Assembly (NCBI GenBank): GCA_035235625.1
Contig: CP141142.1
Location: forward strand, 39,380,995 to 39,444,994
DNA length: 64,000 nucleotides
Reading direction: 5' to 3'
From: Saururus chinensis
Lineage: Eukaryota; Streptophyta; Magnoliopsida; Piperales; Saururaceae
Shown: positions 33,405-48,993 of the stretch, piece after piece
How the letters are laid out: each line of letters starts with the position of its first letter
Numbering within the stretch: the stretch's first letter is position 1
Notes under the pieces: generated by a model
What the model was told of the DNA's origin: nothing
Seen by the model: only the letters and a program-made list of their open reading frames with translations
Database searches by the model: none
Program-made: the position numbers and the translations under genes

Positions 33405-36400
33405 ATGCCGCCGAAGCAGCAAGCGAAGACCGAGTTGGCGAAGAAGCAGAAGGTTGTGGAGGACAAGACCTTCGGGCTCAAGAACAAAAACAAGAGCAAA
33501 AATGTGCAGAAGTACGTCCAGAGCCTCCAGCAGGCGGTGCAGCCTAAGACCGATCCTTCCAAGGTGGCGTCCAAGAAGAAGAAGGAGGAGGAGAAGGCCC
33601 GCGAGAAGGAATTGAACGATTTATTCAAAATCGCCGTTAGTCAGCCCAAAGTGCCCGTTGGTAATTATTGAGATCCCTTTTATCTGTTGTTTTTTTTTTA
33701 GCTTTTTTTAATCTGATGTTGCCAATTTGAATCATTAAAAACTGCGTTCTCTGAGCTCCGGGTGATTTATTGAGTAAGTGGATTGAGCCAGTTGTATTAA
33801 CAATGAACTGCATCACTTATTACGAAATTCAGGCTTTTTTTATGGAAAATTTTGTATTTTTTTGGAAGGTAGCTAGTTGCCTAGCTGTAAATGTGGAAAA
33901 CTGGGTCTTCATCTAAAATATGTTCTTCAGGCTCTGAATAGTTTGTTCGAAAATTGAAAAATCAAGTGCTTTGAACTGGGTCGTCTGTTGTTTAATTAAT
34001 TCCAGGTGTTGATCCGAAGTCAATACTCTGTGAGTTTTTCAAAGTTGGACAATGTGCGAAAGGGTTTAAATGCAAGTTCTCGCATGATCTGAATGTACAG
34101 AGGAAAGGTGAAAAGATTGATATTTACAGCGATAAACGCGATGAAGGTGAGGTTTGAAGTACTTATTGCAGTTAATATGCCTTGGATATTCTGATGCTAT
34201 TGATTATTTTTAAGTGATTGTATTCCTCATTTATTTTTTACTTAGAAACAATGGAGGATTGGGATCAGGAGACATTAGAGAAGGTCGTAGAATCTAAGAA
34301 GATGGAGTATAATCAAAATAAACCTACTGAGATTGTAAGTTTCCATCCATATGCTGGTTGTGAGTTTGGATACCTTTAGTGCGAATTTAAGTGGCCTATG
34401 CGATAAAGCCTTGTGAGTATGCAAACAGATTTATCATGATTTTCCCATATGTTCTTATGGAATGGAGCTCAAATTTTTTTCTTCAAAGGCTTTATGGCCA
34501 CTAATATTTGAAGGTAGAAGCATTAACAGGTGCTGTTGATTTTTTACTCAAGTTATTTTAGCCGCCCCTTTATAGGGTTTTTGAGAAAGTTTGGAGTGTT
34601 CATTTCCCGCAGATATAATCCATTTCATTTTTTACATTCATGCTTAGGTTTATGTTTGCCAAAAGGCTTGTATCTTTTGCAACCTTTTATGAATGTTGCC
34701 GTCTTGTATACGTGGTTTAGATTTCTCTTCTATGTCCTATTCTTTCTTCTGTCTTCACTGGCACGCCTTCTCTGTTGATATTCAAGTCAAGAAATAAAGC
34801 TGATGCTACCAGCTTGGAAATCAAATGTCCATGAATATGGAGATTTCTCTTCACATTCCACTCCGAGATATCTGCTATAAATACTTCATCCTGTTCTTGT
34901 TGGGACTTCTAGTTAGTTTTGTACAATTTAGCACTGATTTATGCTGTCTGTCCTTCTGGTTATAACTTTCTTGTAGCTGGAGTTAAAGCTTGGAATTTTG
35001 CTTATTGAATGCTCTTCATGAGGTAGGTCTGTAAATACTTTCTGGACGCAGTGGAGAAGAAACAATATGGTTGGTTCTGGGTCTGCCCAAATGGTGGCAA
35101 AGATTGCCATTATAGACATGCTCTCCCCCCTGGGTATGTATTAAAATCTCAGATGAAGGCTCTGTTAGACGAAGAATCAGAAAAGATATCTGTTGAAGAA
35201 GAGATTGAGAACCAGGTAACTACTGGATTTTGTATAGAACTAGTTGTATTTAATTTTATTGGCTTATGTGAGCTGTCTTGTCTCTTGTGACCTTTAATTT
35301 GATTATTCTCTGTCCATAGCGTGCAAAAATAGCCAATTCAACTCCCATGACCCCTGAACTCTTCATGCAATGGAAGAAGAAAAAGGTGGAAGAAAGAGAA
35401 GCTGGTCTTGCTGCAATGCAAGCAGAAAGAGCCAAGAATGATCGCATGAGGTATGTTATTATTTTGTCCCTGCTTATATTTTACTATAAATTTGAACTAG
35501 AGAACACCAGTGCCGGAACTGAAATTGTTGCTTTTGCAGTGGACGTGAGCTGTTTCTGTCAGATGCTAGCTTGTTTGTTGATGATGCCGAGGCATATGAA
35601 AAATACCAAAGAGAAGAAGAATCTGATGCTAATGAAGAGAAGGTACCTAACACAACATTATCTCTTGAACTATATTTCATATTTTCTGGTGTATATATAT
35701 CATGCATTTTTCTTGGCTTTGTTCTTATCATGTTACTTATTTTTTCTTATTCATGATGTCTGTAGTAGGGAAATAGGAAAGCCAATTTTAACTAGGGGAA
35801 TCACTATTAAGCAATACAAACTCGGTCTGACACCAATTCAAAGCAATTATTTCATGATAGAATGGGGTTGACTTCTTTGAAAATAGTTTACTGGTACTTT
35901 GCATCTGATATTATTTCCCATCACTTTGCACCTCTTTCCGGTCTGGAGTATACTGGATATCTGGAAGTGACTTGTGATTTGCTAAAAAGCTTGGTGTGAT
36001 TTCCGTCCTATTTGTAATGGATAAAGCATAGTTTTTGCTTGTGAAGCTTAGGCTAAGAATTATTTGCTGGGCTGTTGAGATAGTTTCTTCACTTAATTAA
36101 CTGATAGATAATTCCAAGCTTTGTTCCATGTATTACATAACTCAGTTTTGGTATTCTTAACGGGCCAGGCATCACTTAACTCGGTTTTAATCAGTGTTTT
36201 GAAACCTGGACCAGACTGGTCAGGTCCAATTGACACCATTCCCATTGACAGTCTGGTTGGACCCTTAGTCAGAAATTTAATCAGACCGGCAGTCCAGTTA
36301 AAGAACTCTTGAATCTTAGTAGGCTTAATGGCTTTGCTGGTTCAATTAGAAAATGGATTGGTTTAGAGCATAGGTATTTAAAAAGTTTGCTGCTGTGGTT

Positions 36401-37236
36401 TTGACTGTGTCGCCAATGCTATAACAAACTCTGAAGAACAGTTTTTTCTAAACCTTTCGGCTAGTGTTTACATAATATGGTTCAAATGGGTTCAACTGCC
36501 AGTCAGAGCAGGTCCAAGTGGCTGCTTTTCCAGTTAACTGGCTAGTCATGTTTAGAAAAGATTGGTTTTGATATGCAGCAAAAAATAAATATGCAGAAAA
36601 TTAAGAAATATACTGTGCTAAGTGTGAGCTTGATGTAGAGAGTCGCACCTTTGCACTTGATGTAAATGTGGACCTGTTTCTACTGAGTATGTCACTGCTG
36701 GTTATGCTAATAAATCTACATACGCAAGTGTGGTAGACTGCCTTAAAATGAATAGTTCTGTTTATCATAAATCAAGCAAGAAATGGATTTTCCATCTCGC
36801 ACGGGTCATTATTTGATGTGTTTTTTTTACGTTTATGTCTGTTTGGTGAAGATCACTGTATTTGACATTTGAAAAGTTTCTAATCATATACTCCCTCTGT
36901 CCCACATTAATAGCTCCATTTGGTATTTCAAAATGAACTAATTTTAGTTTATTTTGAAAAACCGAATGGAGCTATTAATTTAGAATGGAGGGAGTATGTT
37001 TCTGGTCAGTGAAATATTGTATTTTGTGTTATTTTTGTACTGACTGATTCCTTTATATTCAGAAGAACGGAGAGGCTAGCAATGTGGGGCCAAGTACTTC
37101 TTCAACTGCTGCTGAGGAAGTTTTTGCGGATGAAGATGACGACGACTTGGACATAGATGAGCTGAATGAGCTAGAAGCTAGCCTGTCAAGAACATCTATT
37201 CAAATCCGTGAATCAGGCATAGAAGCATCTAGCTGA
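33405..37236 (+). CDS. CCCH zinc-finger protein, ZC3H15/DFRP1-like, 7 exons (360 aa)
   Basis: Exons 33405-33660, 34006-34146, 34246-34334, 35027-35215, 35320-35450, 35540-35642, 37063-37236; all junctions GT-AG and in phase, total 361 codons including TGA. The N-terminus [20 protein letters not shown] and the block [17 protein letters not shown] are hallmarks of the ZC3H15 (DFRP1, yeast Tma46) family. The first CCCH finger ([19 protein letters not shown]) lies near residues 93-111, the second ([16 protein letters not shown]) near 164-193. The DFRP segment that in this family binds the GTPase DRG1 follows, from about residue 200 ([34 protein letters not shown]). The tail is acidic ([20 protein letters not shown]). 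Family role: stabilises DRG1 and associates with translating ribosomes. The last intron (1.4 kb) contains a MITE. The annotated homologues are usually named 'zinc finger CCCH domain-containing protein 11/21' in plants. Confidence 0.93.
36889..36996. mobile_element. Stowaway-type MITE in last intron of the CCCH gene
   Basis: TACTCCCTCTGTCCCACATT at the left and GAATGGAGGGAGTA at the right. The arms 'taatagctccattt' and 'aatggagctatta' are near-perfect inverted copies. Flanked by TA. A transcript of this intron would fold into a hairpin. Confidence 0.8.
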
Positions 37237-40147
37237 GGACATTGCTGATTGTTTTGTGCTCAAAGCTGTGCATGGAGAACTCCATAGGCTAGTCTGGAAA
37301 ATGCTCTTATTTAGGTGTTGCGGATGGCCTCTGTTCTATGCCTAGAGGTCTCATCTGCCTTCGGTTACTCAGTCATGGAACAGTTCCAGAAGTGGCAAAT
37401 GCATGTTTCTGGTGGATTTTTCTTTTATCATATTTTTTTTGAGATGCATATTAAACTGCCTTCCCTGTACTGCTAGTTGTTTCCTTCTCTTTGGTATGGC
37501 AAACTATGGCAAGTTTTGACCCAGTTCATCCTTACCTTCGTGATGCAATGCTTCATTTCATCGTGTCAGCGTACTCTTTCCAGTTAAGTGCTTGCAGCGG
37601 CCACATAGAAAGTCATGAAACTAATTAATTATTTTCACTCAAAATTTTTTACAAGGAACCTCCACCCCCCAACACACACACACACCCCAAAGAAAAAAAA
37701 AAGTTCGGCCCTACTTAGTTCCGTTTCCAATGGTAGACAACATGTCCCGATAATACTAGGTGACTACTAATTTGATTTTGGGCCTTCTTATTTTTTATTT
37801 ATCCTTTTCCGATGAGAATTTGGTTTTATTATTTAATAGTTAATTCATGCCTTTTCCCCAAATTGCTTCATTTTATTTGGCACATTTTAATGAATTTCAA
37901 TTTTTTTCAGACTAAATTTTGGTAGCTTCAACTAATATGTTTGTTCCTATTATGTGCTATTCGCCACATATGTTTGCTTATGTATTTCAACCATTTTTTT
38001 ACCACAATTTCGTTCGTCACACTTAAGAATTTCACGTTTTTTTTACTAGATTGCATTAGCTCGGCTAATAAGATGTAATTTTATTCACCCCATATGCTAG
38101 CTCATGTATTTCGACTTACTACTTAATCGCCCATCAAACTGGGTTAACCGCAGAGATAAGTGCGGGGAGTCGTCAGATGTTGGAAGGGTTGTACTTCCAA
38201 CTCTTGATTGTCATGTCCACTCAATGGAATCCTCTGCATAGACAATCATAAGTTGATGCATAATCCTTCCGGCATCTGATGACTTTGGAGTGGGTTTTAT
38301 CCATTTTTTTCAATAGCCTACAATTTTTTCGACTGTGGAAACAAAGCAGGAAGTAAAATATACCTTGTTTCGACCCTTGGCCAAGAAGATTGTGGGCTAG
38401 TGAAATGGGCAATGATGTCTAGGATGATGTGTTAGTCGCCACTCTTTATTAGATTTGACTAATATGTTAGTCTATTTCTTTTGCACTTCGTCTTTTGTAT
38501 TTGAACATCAACCGATATCTACATATTTCGACTAATATTTTTGTTTACATTATACAAGCATGCATTCCAAATCCTACTGCTATCCAGAACTTTGCACGAC
38601 ATGAAAATGATCAACTATAAAGACTACCCTGCATGATGTGTCCCTTGGATCAGGATAACCAATTACCCCTTCTGGGGCGAGCAGAAGGCATCTTCCTAAA
38701 TCATAAAGAAGAGGGTTTATTCCTAGTCTTTGAGTCCACATCTTCTACACGGTGTTCCTCGTACAAGCAATATCTTGTAGTAGATGATGTTGGCTGCCTA
38801 AATGGGAAGAAGGCCACTCTCTGGGTCCATTGAGGATGGGGGGTCGACTGATGGTTGAAGGCCTTAAAACACTTACGGTCAACAAGTCCACCACGAAAAG
38901 AGTGTCCTTGATCACAAGTGGCCAGAGGATCCTTCCACCATCGCTGACGCCCGTTGTGGAATTTCTGGCAAACGATAGAAAGGAAATATGCGCTCAACAC
39001 ATATTGATTGACTAACATTAATTTCAAGTACGAATAGCCATAGAGCTATCAATTAACAATCAACTGCACAAACTAAATCCTATGCAAAATTATATAACCA
39101 TGTATACGGATTTTTTTGACGTGGAATTTCCAAATCGGGTGAACTTGGTAAAAATTTGTTGCACTTGAACTTTTAAGGTTACTGTACAAACTTGAAACAA
39201 CAAGTTTCGCAACCATGGCCGACGTCTAACAGCTTCACAAGTCCTTGTAATCCTCCTTCCTCCTGAAATCCAAGGTAGGCATTCTAGACGGAATCCACCA
39301 TGAGCTCTTCCATATGTTGTCAAAACTCGCAATATCATGAACCCTTCAATCCATGATGAAGTAGTGTGTGTGGTGTGTGATGTGTGATGAAACGTTCTCT
39401 TAATTATACTTTCAATAATGTAATGAATTCACACTAATTTTCACACAAAAGCTCATTCATGGATAAAAAAAGTTGATAAAAAATAAAACAGAGAGGTGGA
39501 AACCTTAAGCTCTCAAATTTTCTCTCACTAATGGCTTCCTCAGGTTATCTTGGACGTCCCTTATGCCTACTTATAGGTTTAGGTACTCACATTGTCTTTT
39601 TCTAAGATAGAATTCAATTCGTAATTAAATTGGGAAAGTTCCGTATTGAACTGATATAGCAAACGCAAGCGAACCCATGCAGCGAGACCATTCAATAATT
39701 TTATTTGGCATGGTGCTAAACTACTATGATACAGCAACAATATAGACAAAATAAATTTCATTTACATAAAAGTACAAAAGAAAGATTGAAATATCTTTAT
39801 AACAATAATTGCAGCCTGTTATGTAGCAGGCAATGCATTTTTTCATTTTCTTTTTGAATTTGGTAAGAGTCATTAACATCATCCATTCAGAAATTATTCA
39901 TTCCAAAAATTCATAAGCTTATACACACTCTTGATCACAATTTCATTCCAAACCCGGTTAAAAATTCACTCCAAGCAAAAGGCATTGATACAGGTTTCAG
40001 ACAAGCAAAAAACCCAGGACTGTTGGGCAATCTGCGGTGACACACGTAAAAGGATACTGTTTTCTCATGAAACTCCTATGGAAAACTTAATCCAAAACTT
40101 AATCAGGCATTTTAGAAGGAAATCTCAAATAGTAATAACACCATAGA
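37237..40147. other. Intergenic between CCCH and MAPK 3' ends
   Basis: The genes converge here. 37237-37620 is CCCH 3' flank. A CA-rich run lies near 37670. 38150-39450 has the composition of a degraded retroelement LTR read from the minus strand (no matching second LTR, no coding block), including short ORFs on both strands without recognisable similarity. A TG-rich run is at 39364-39390. No supported gene. Confidence 0.4.
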
Positions 40148-42592
<2,445 letters not shown>

Positions 42593-43242
42593 AGGAATAT
42601 GCGAAAGCAGCCAAATGAAGAGAATGGGGGCCTTCTCTTCTTCCCAACTTTTTCCCTTTAGTGCAATCAAAATTCAGACTCTTAGAGCTGTCAAGGCTTA
42701 AGAGACAGCAACAAGACCCAGAAGCTGCTTTTATGTGGAGATCGGTCGTCGGAGAAATGGAGGCGGGAAGTTGCTGCCTCAGAGTTTTGATTTTGAATCC
42801 GGCAAAATGGCCGTAGACGGACCGGGACGCAGCTGTAAGTGGGCCGGAGAAATTGATCAACATCCCACCGAAAGGCGAAAGCCCACAAAGTATTATTAAA
42901 TCCTTTCATTCGAAATTGTGAATTTGCTTTTTGGACAGAAAAGAGACTAGAAATGAGAAGGTATCTAGTCAAACCTTCTATCACGGGTCCATACATATAT
43001 ATTCATGTTCACGTTCACTCTAGTCCAAACCTAAATTTACTCATGTTCAAACAAGTAAAGACCATCTAAAACAAGTCCAAGTCAATCAATGAATGAACCT
43101 ATCTATCATGTAGCTTATGGAACGACTCTAATGGATAAATTTTTTTTATCTAACGGGCGGTTATAAAAAAAATTATAATCTATAATGGGTATGTTTTGAC
43201 AGTCCATATTAATAAAATCCCCTTTATATGCACCTTGGTTTG
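42593..43242. other. MAPK leader and promoter region
   Basis: 650 bp between the MAPK start and the edge of the LTR element at 43243. The ORFs here overlap the probable 5' untranslated region and show no family similarity. No clear TATA box read. Confidence 0.45.
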
Positions 43243-44010
43243 TGTCACGGGCGCAAAGCTTTTCTTAGTCTTCGTACATATGATGGTCTGACTACACTGC
43301 ACCTTGTTTCTTCCCACTCGTATATGCAAGGGAAAAACACAAGCCAACAGCACAAACAAGCCACAAAGCGTCCTAGTGTAAGGATCTCTACCCAAGCTAT
43401 ATTTCTGTTTGTTAAAATATACAAGGCAGAGAGAGGGCAAGGCTGATCCACCAGGTTGAAAGCTCCCTCACAACTCCCTGGTTTACTGTGCATGAACAAA
43501 AAACTGTCCTCTATCAGCCATGACCGCCCTATTATCCCCCTTAAATAGATTCAGCCTAAAAATTAACTGTCATTATGTTACTAGGAGTTACAAAACCCAC
43601 CCATACAAGAGTTATCACTCTGACTAACTCTCAGCCCAAGCAGAATCAAGAAACCTGCAAGAGAGTCCATCTTCAGCTAGAAGTCGGACACCATTCAGCC
43701 TCCATGAGTCCTATCCGTCCAGGGAACCTGCTGCAATCCTGTATAAGTGAATCTTGTCTGCCTTAGGAGTCCTTCCCTAAGTCCAAGTAGTGCCTAGCTT
43801 CGCTGCTAGAGTCCTGCCCATATAAGGACTCCTACTCTGCCTACTCCGTAAGGCGACTAGCTCATCCGGAACACCTCCCTCATTGCTCCAGCATCTATCC
43901 GTACCCAAGGGGCTGCCTAGGCTGTCTGTCACCAAGCAAACTTAGTTGTCCACTGCCACGTAAGGAGGTAGCCTCCCCCTTTTCCCATCCGACAAGTTAG
44001 GGGTCTAATA
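43243..44010 (-). repeat. 3' LTR of the gag-only element
   Basis: 768 bp, matching 45643-46460 throughout ('cacaagccaacagcacaaac' and 'agtcctatccgtccagggaa' have close counterparts). A deletion of about 50 bp relative to the other copy lies in the middle. Confidence 0.85.
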
Positions 44011-44299
44011 GGCCTCCCCCACTTGATTCTTCAACACCTTTGTTGAAGCCTCTTGACTTCCCAAGTGCACCAATTGAAGCTCTTAAGCCTTCCGCCTTGC
44101 TGAACCCGTCAAGCAAGCAGCCAACACTTCCCATCACACCACGACTAAGTCATCTTCCACCCAGCCTAAGTCATCATTCGGCCAGGTTTAGGCAACACCC
44201 GCTGCCCCGAAATCCTACAAACCTCTCCATCAATCTGCCCCTTAGCTGCTTCAATCAGCCAAGGCTTCGGGAATCCGCTCCCTTCCTTCCTTCGAATCC

Positions 44300-45410
44300 T
44301 CAATGACTTGAAGCTGCCCCCTCAAACGGGGACTCCAGCAATTGAACACATCCCATTTGCTGCAAAGGACTCATCCATGCTAGCTCCTCATGATCGGATT
44401 CCTCCTTTTCCTCTTTAGCGACAAGTGCATTCAGCCTTTCCCATTTTGAGCAGACTTTGGCACGATGCGGCCCATCACATATGAAACAACCACCACCCTT
44501 ATTAGGCTGGCCAAACTGCTCGTTGCCCTTCACTTTGCCATCGTTGCCACCCTCCTTGCTGTATGACTTCGCTTTCCCATTCTTCTTCGCTAGCTCAGCA
44601 GGAGTTTGTTTGAAATCCACCAGGCTATCAGTTGTTGTAATCGCTACGGGAAGTAGAACAATTTGTCATCCTCTGTCATGTTTGTCATGCTCAAAATGAG
44701 TGACTGAAACTCCTTAACGTAGTCCCGAATTGCCCCCATATGCCTGAGGTTCCTCAACGCCTCTCAAGCCATCCAAGATATGTTTTTTGAAAGGAACTGT
44801 GCTTGCAACTCCCTCTTGAACGTATCTCACACCCTATCTTTGGCCGACCCACAGCTACATCATCCTCCAACAGCGTCCGCCACCACAGCTTTGCATCCCC
44901 TTCAAGGTACATCGCTGCCACGGTAACCTTCTCCCCCTCTTGAGTATAGACCAGTGTGAAGTAGCTTTCCATATCCCAAAGGAAGTTCCCGATCTCCTTG
45001 GCGCCTCGCGTCCCTGCATACGTCTTTGGTTCAGCCACCTTTGCCTTCTTAGCAACCTGCTAAGATGAAGACTCTCCCCCATCTCGGGATGGAGTGTTAA
45101 GGATTGCCCGCTTCAATACCGCCACTTCATTCGCTAGCTCGCTAACCTTCGATACCATTGCCTCCCCTACCTTTTGCACTCACTGCCTGCAATAGTCCGT
45201 CGTCGCAACCACCATCAGCAGCTAGTGTGGTGAGACAGGATGCCCCTTCAGCCGTATTGCCTTCTTCCTGAAACTTGTCAAGGTGCGGTGCAACTTCAAG
45301 CAAGGACGCTCGCTAGTCAAAGAGGGCCAAATGCTCATTGATATTGCACAAAGAGGTTTGGATTTCAGCCAACGTCCTGTTCATTGTGGCCATTGCATCC
45401 ACCTTCGCCT
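44300..45410 (-). pseudogene. Retroelement gag with CCHC zinc knuckle, fragmented
   Basis: From the N-terminus on the minus strand: MNRTLAEIQTSLCNINEHLA (near 45390-45330, coiled-coil-like), a disrupted linker, then AEPKTYAGTRGAKEIGNFLW, GEKVTVAAMYLEGDAKLWWR (Gypsy-type Retrotrans_gag core, 45038-44860), frameshifts, and the zinc knuckle CFICDGPHRAKVC (near 44500) with an acidic tail. Gag packages retroelement RNA. Stops and frameshifts indicate a dead copy. Confidence 0.75.
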
Positions 45411-45642
45411 CGAGCTTAGTAATGCGAGTTAACATCGAGCCTACCATCAAAGCTCCCTGTTTTTCAGCAACTCGTCAAGGTAAGGTAAGCATGCAACAAG
45501 GATCTCCAACCTGTTCAGCAACAAACTGTCAAGGATTTCGCCTCTTCCGGGTATCCCAGCGACTCAACAATCTTTAGCCAACTCCTTCACAGAGACCGTA
45601 TAGATCTTTCACCTCCTTCAGAATCCCGGCAATGGAACCAAC

Positions 45643-46460
45643 TGTCACGGGCGTGAAGCTTTGCTTAGCGTTTGCACACTGATGGCCTGACTACACTGCG
45701 CAGCCAGCAACCTATCTCATCCCTTCCCACTCATATGTGCAAGGGAAAAACACAAGCCAACATCACAAACAAAGCCACAAAGCGTCCTGGTGCAAGGGTC
45801 TCAGCCCAAGCTATATTTCTGTTCGTCGAAATACACAAGGTAGGGAGAGAGCAAGACTGATCCACCAGGCTGAAAGCTCCCTCTCAGCTCCCTGGTTCGC
45901 TGTGCATGAACAAAAATTGTCCTCTATCAGCCATGGCTGCCCTATTGTCCCCCTTAAATAGATTCAACCTGAAAACTGACCGTCCTTATGCTACTAGGAG
46001 TTACATACAAGAGTTTTCACCCTGACCAATCTCTCAACCCAACAAGTAGTTCGCCCCTAGCCCTAATTGGGAAACCTGCAAGGGAGTTTGTCTTTAGCTA
46101 GAAGTCCAATGCCATTTAGCCTCCATGAGTCCTATTCATCCAGAGAACCTACTGCCTTGACTCCTACTCGACCTAGGAGCGTATCAATCCTACATAAGTG
46201 AATCTTGTCTGCCTTAGGAGTCATTCCCTAAGTCCAAGTAGCTCCCAGCTTCGTTGCTAGAGTCCCGCCTACGTAAGGACTCCTACTTTGCCTGCTCCGT
46301 AAGGCAAGTAGCTTATCCGGAACACTCCCGCGCTGCTCCAACATCTGTCCTTGCCCAAGGAGCTACCAAGGCTACCCGTCGCCAAGCAAACTTGGCTTTC
46401 CACTGCCACATAAGGGGGTAACCACCCCCTTTTCCCATCCGACAACTTAGGAGTCTAACA
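45643..46460 (-). repeat. 5' LTR of the gag-only element
   Basis: 818 bp. Begins TGTTAGACTCC on the minus strand and ends GCCCGTGACA, followed by the primer-binding site. Partner of 43243-44010. Confidence 0.85.
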
Positions 46461-48993
46461 ATTCGCCTTAAAGCCATGGGATTTTAATTGCTCTGCACCC
46501 CTCAAACACGAGGTAGGCGGGGTTTGAACCATCCACTCATGCATTTGAACAGCTTGTGATATACTATGTACTTTTTTGGATATGTGACCAGATGTGTATT
46601 AACATTCTCTATATATCATAATCATAATCAAGTAGCATTTTTTTCAACATTTTCTCTATATAATAATCTTAAAAAATATTCTTTCTGTCCCACATTAATA
46701 ACTATATTTATTTTATTAAAATTAAATTAAATTTATTTTTAAAAACAAATGGAGCTATTAACTTGGGAAAGAGGTAGTAATAGTTTTGTCGCAGGGATGA
46801 GTTCTCCATCCCCATTCCCCAATGATCTCTTAGTATTTTATATTACAATTTGTCACTTTTAAATTACAAAGTTAGTCATTTGGGATTTGGAGTGCGCATT
46901 TTAGAATGAGGTATTAGTCGTTTGGGATTTCGCATGTGCATTTCAAATTACCCCGTTAGTCAATGCAAAAGCGATTTTTAAACTCGTACATTTCAAACCC
47001 CAGCTTATAACATAAAATAGCCTTAACTTTTGGACTTTCAACTCCGACCCCAACTCATGCGATTTGAAAACGCATGCATTGGGTTAAGGGTCTCTCCTTC
47101 ATTATATTCTCCTTTGAAACCCCTCTAGTTGGTGGTGGCCGACGACCGGCGGAGTTGCTGCTGGTCACAACGCACAGAAACAAAGGGAAAAAGAGGGGCA
47201 AACAAAGTTTTACCTCATGCCGACAAAAGAGGGGCGGGGAGGCTGGGACAACTGTGCTTGGACGTCATCCTGGTCGGGGCGTAGCCATGGTGGTGGGCTG
47301 GAGGCTAATCGGCTGGCGGTGGCAGCAGATTAAGAGAAGGGTGGGCGGTTTTACTGGGCTTAAATGAGAAAAGAGGAGAGAGAAGGGTGGACGGTCAGTG
47401 GGGCCATGCCGAGTTGGCAGTGGCAGCGCCAGGCCAAGGCCGGCCGGGTGGGAGTTGACGACTAGTAGTGGCATCGCCTCTGGCCTCACAGAAGGAAGGA
47501 GTAGTTCCCTTCCTTTGTTCCGCCCACGGGTTAGGTGCACTAATTTTTTTATTTCTCTTTCTCTTCCTTTCTTTTTGTTTCTATTCTCCTTCACGTCTCT
47601 TCCTTTTCTCTCCTGTAAAGTTTTTGTGGCGCATCGAGGCCCATGACATGTGATTAAACATCCCTCTTGACTCTACAGTTACAAATATCATAGTCAATCA
47701 CAAAAATAGATACGCTGAAGCGTTAAATTTCTTGTAAAAAAATATGAACAAAAAAATTACCAAAAATTATAAAAAAATTGAAGATGCTACACATATGCAA
47801 ATGACAAAGTGCATATAATATCATCTTATTATGGATTGATCATTTATTTTTATTTATCTAACTAGGATTTGAAGAATTAATATTTTATATCTTGTGTTTA
47901 GATAAAATTTGAATTTTATCGTATATTTTATCAAACATTCTAAAAACTTAGGATTCTAGTATGTAGTCTAAAATCGAGCATCTAAAATACAAAATTTTAG
48001 TCTACATTTTGAAATCCAAAATAAAAAATACATCAAGCATGCTGGTCATCATATCCTACGGAACTTTAGTTGTGGATTTCAAAGTGAATTTCAAATGATT
48101 AATTGCTAAGGAAAGAAGGTTTGGTGGAAAATTAACTTGGGCAGCAAAGCATTTCATGATGGAAATCACTTTGGTTGATGGTGGGCCGAACGCTGAATTA
48201 GTGGTAGGGAATTATTGCATTGGATGTTTGCTTTAGAGTTTAGGCCTAGCACGGCAGCCAATTTTCACCCACATGAGCCCGGTTAGTTGAGCAACAATGC
48301 TAAACCTATAGTTCATTAATCAAAGAGAGTAGCCAACAGGCTTCTCTTCAACCATTGATCAATAGGATCAATCACTATAACTCTTATCAAATGCCAGGAA
48401 GGAATTTTCATTTATGATACTGTATCATCATGAGACTACTCGCTTAACACGTTGAAAAAGTTCAAATGGTAATCTTCATCACATATATAAAAAAAAGATA
48501 TTCTTTGACTTCAAGACATTTGCAATAACTGAATTACAAATTCTCATCGGTACAATACCTGTTCATTGCCGAATTGGAGGTGGATAGCATGTCTTGATTG
48601 TTCGGGTTCAGTATCCTCTTTTTATGTCTTTTTTATTTTCCACATAAAAATAATTGGCATTAGTCATGTTCCATATAATCATCTTTTTTTGCACTTTGCA
48701 CTTCGCAGTAGCATCAAACAATATGTTTCTCGTTAACATCAAATCCACATACTCAACAAATATATGGAGGTTGGCAATCCCTCTACAGATGTGTGCTGGA
48801 CGACCCTCCTCACTCAATCCACTTTTGGACATGGGAAAGGTTACTCTACACATGGGCTCATCTCTTCATTTATTTACAGCAAGCATCGCAGATCCACCCG
48901 GAGCATTTCAGCATAAATATCGTTTTAGGATCATCACTCTGATTTGAATTGATGTGTCTTACATTTGATGAGGCTCCCATTATTCAACTTGAC
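46461..48993. other. Intergenic with one MITE
   Basis: A Stowaway-type MITE at 46677-46779 (tctttctgtcccacattaat and its mirrored end ggagctatta..gtagta), a GC-rich unidentified stretch at 47100-47500 and AT-rich filler. ORFs here (for example 47074-47367, 48608-48853) show no recognisable similarity and are probably chance. Confidence 0.45.

Larger units (their letters stand above)
43243..46460 (-). mobile_element. Gag-only non-autonomous LTR retrotransposon (3.2 kb)
   Basis: Direct LTRs at 43243-44010 and 45643-46460 begin TGTCACGGGCG and end TCTAATA or TCTAACA on the plus strand. Orientation is minus: the polypurine tract (aagtgggggaggcc, minus strand) abuts the LTR at 44010, and a TGGTTCCATTGCCGGGA primer-binding site lies two bases inside the other LTR. 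Only gag is present between them, with no protease, RT or integrase, so mobilisation would require a related autonomous element. No exact target duplication (gtttg versus attcg). It ends about 650 bp upstream of the MAPK start, in the same orientation as the MAPK. Confidence 0.85.

Noticed and set aside
38221..39338. Several 60-108-aa ORFs between the CCCH and MAPK genes
   Set aside because: Overlapping short frames on both strands in sequence resembling a degraded LTR; no coding block recognised.
47074..47653. GC-rich ORFs upstream of the SAM gene
   Set aside because: Low-complexity Gly/Arg and Ser/Pro/Leu frames on both strands without any recognisable domain.
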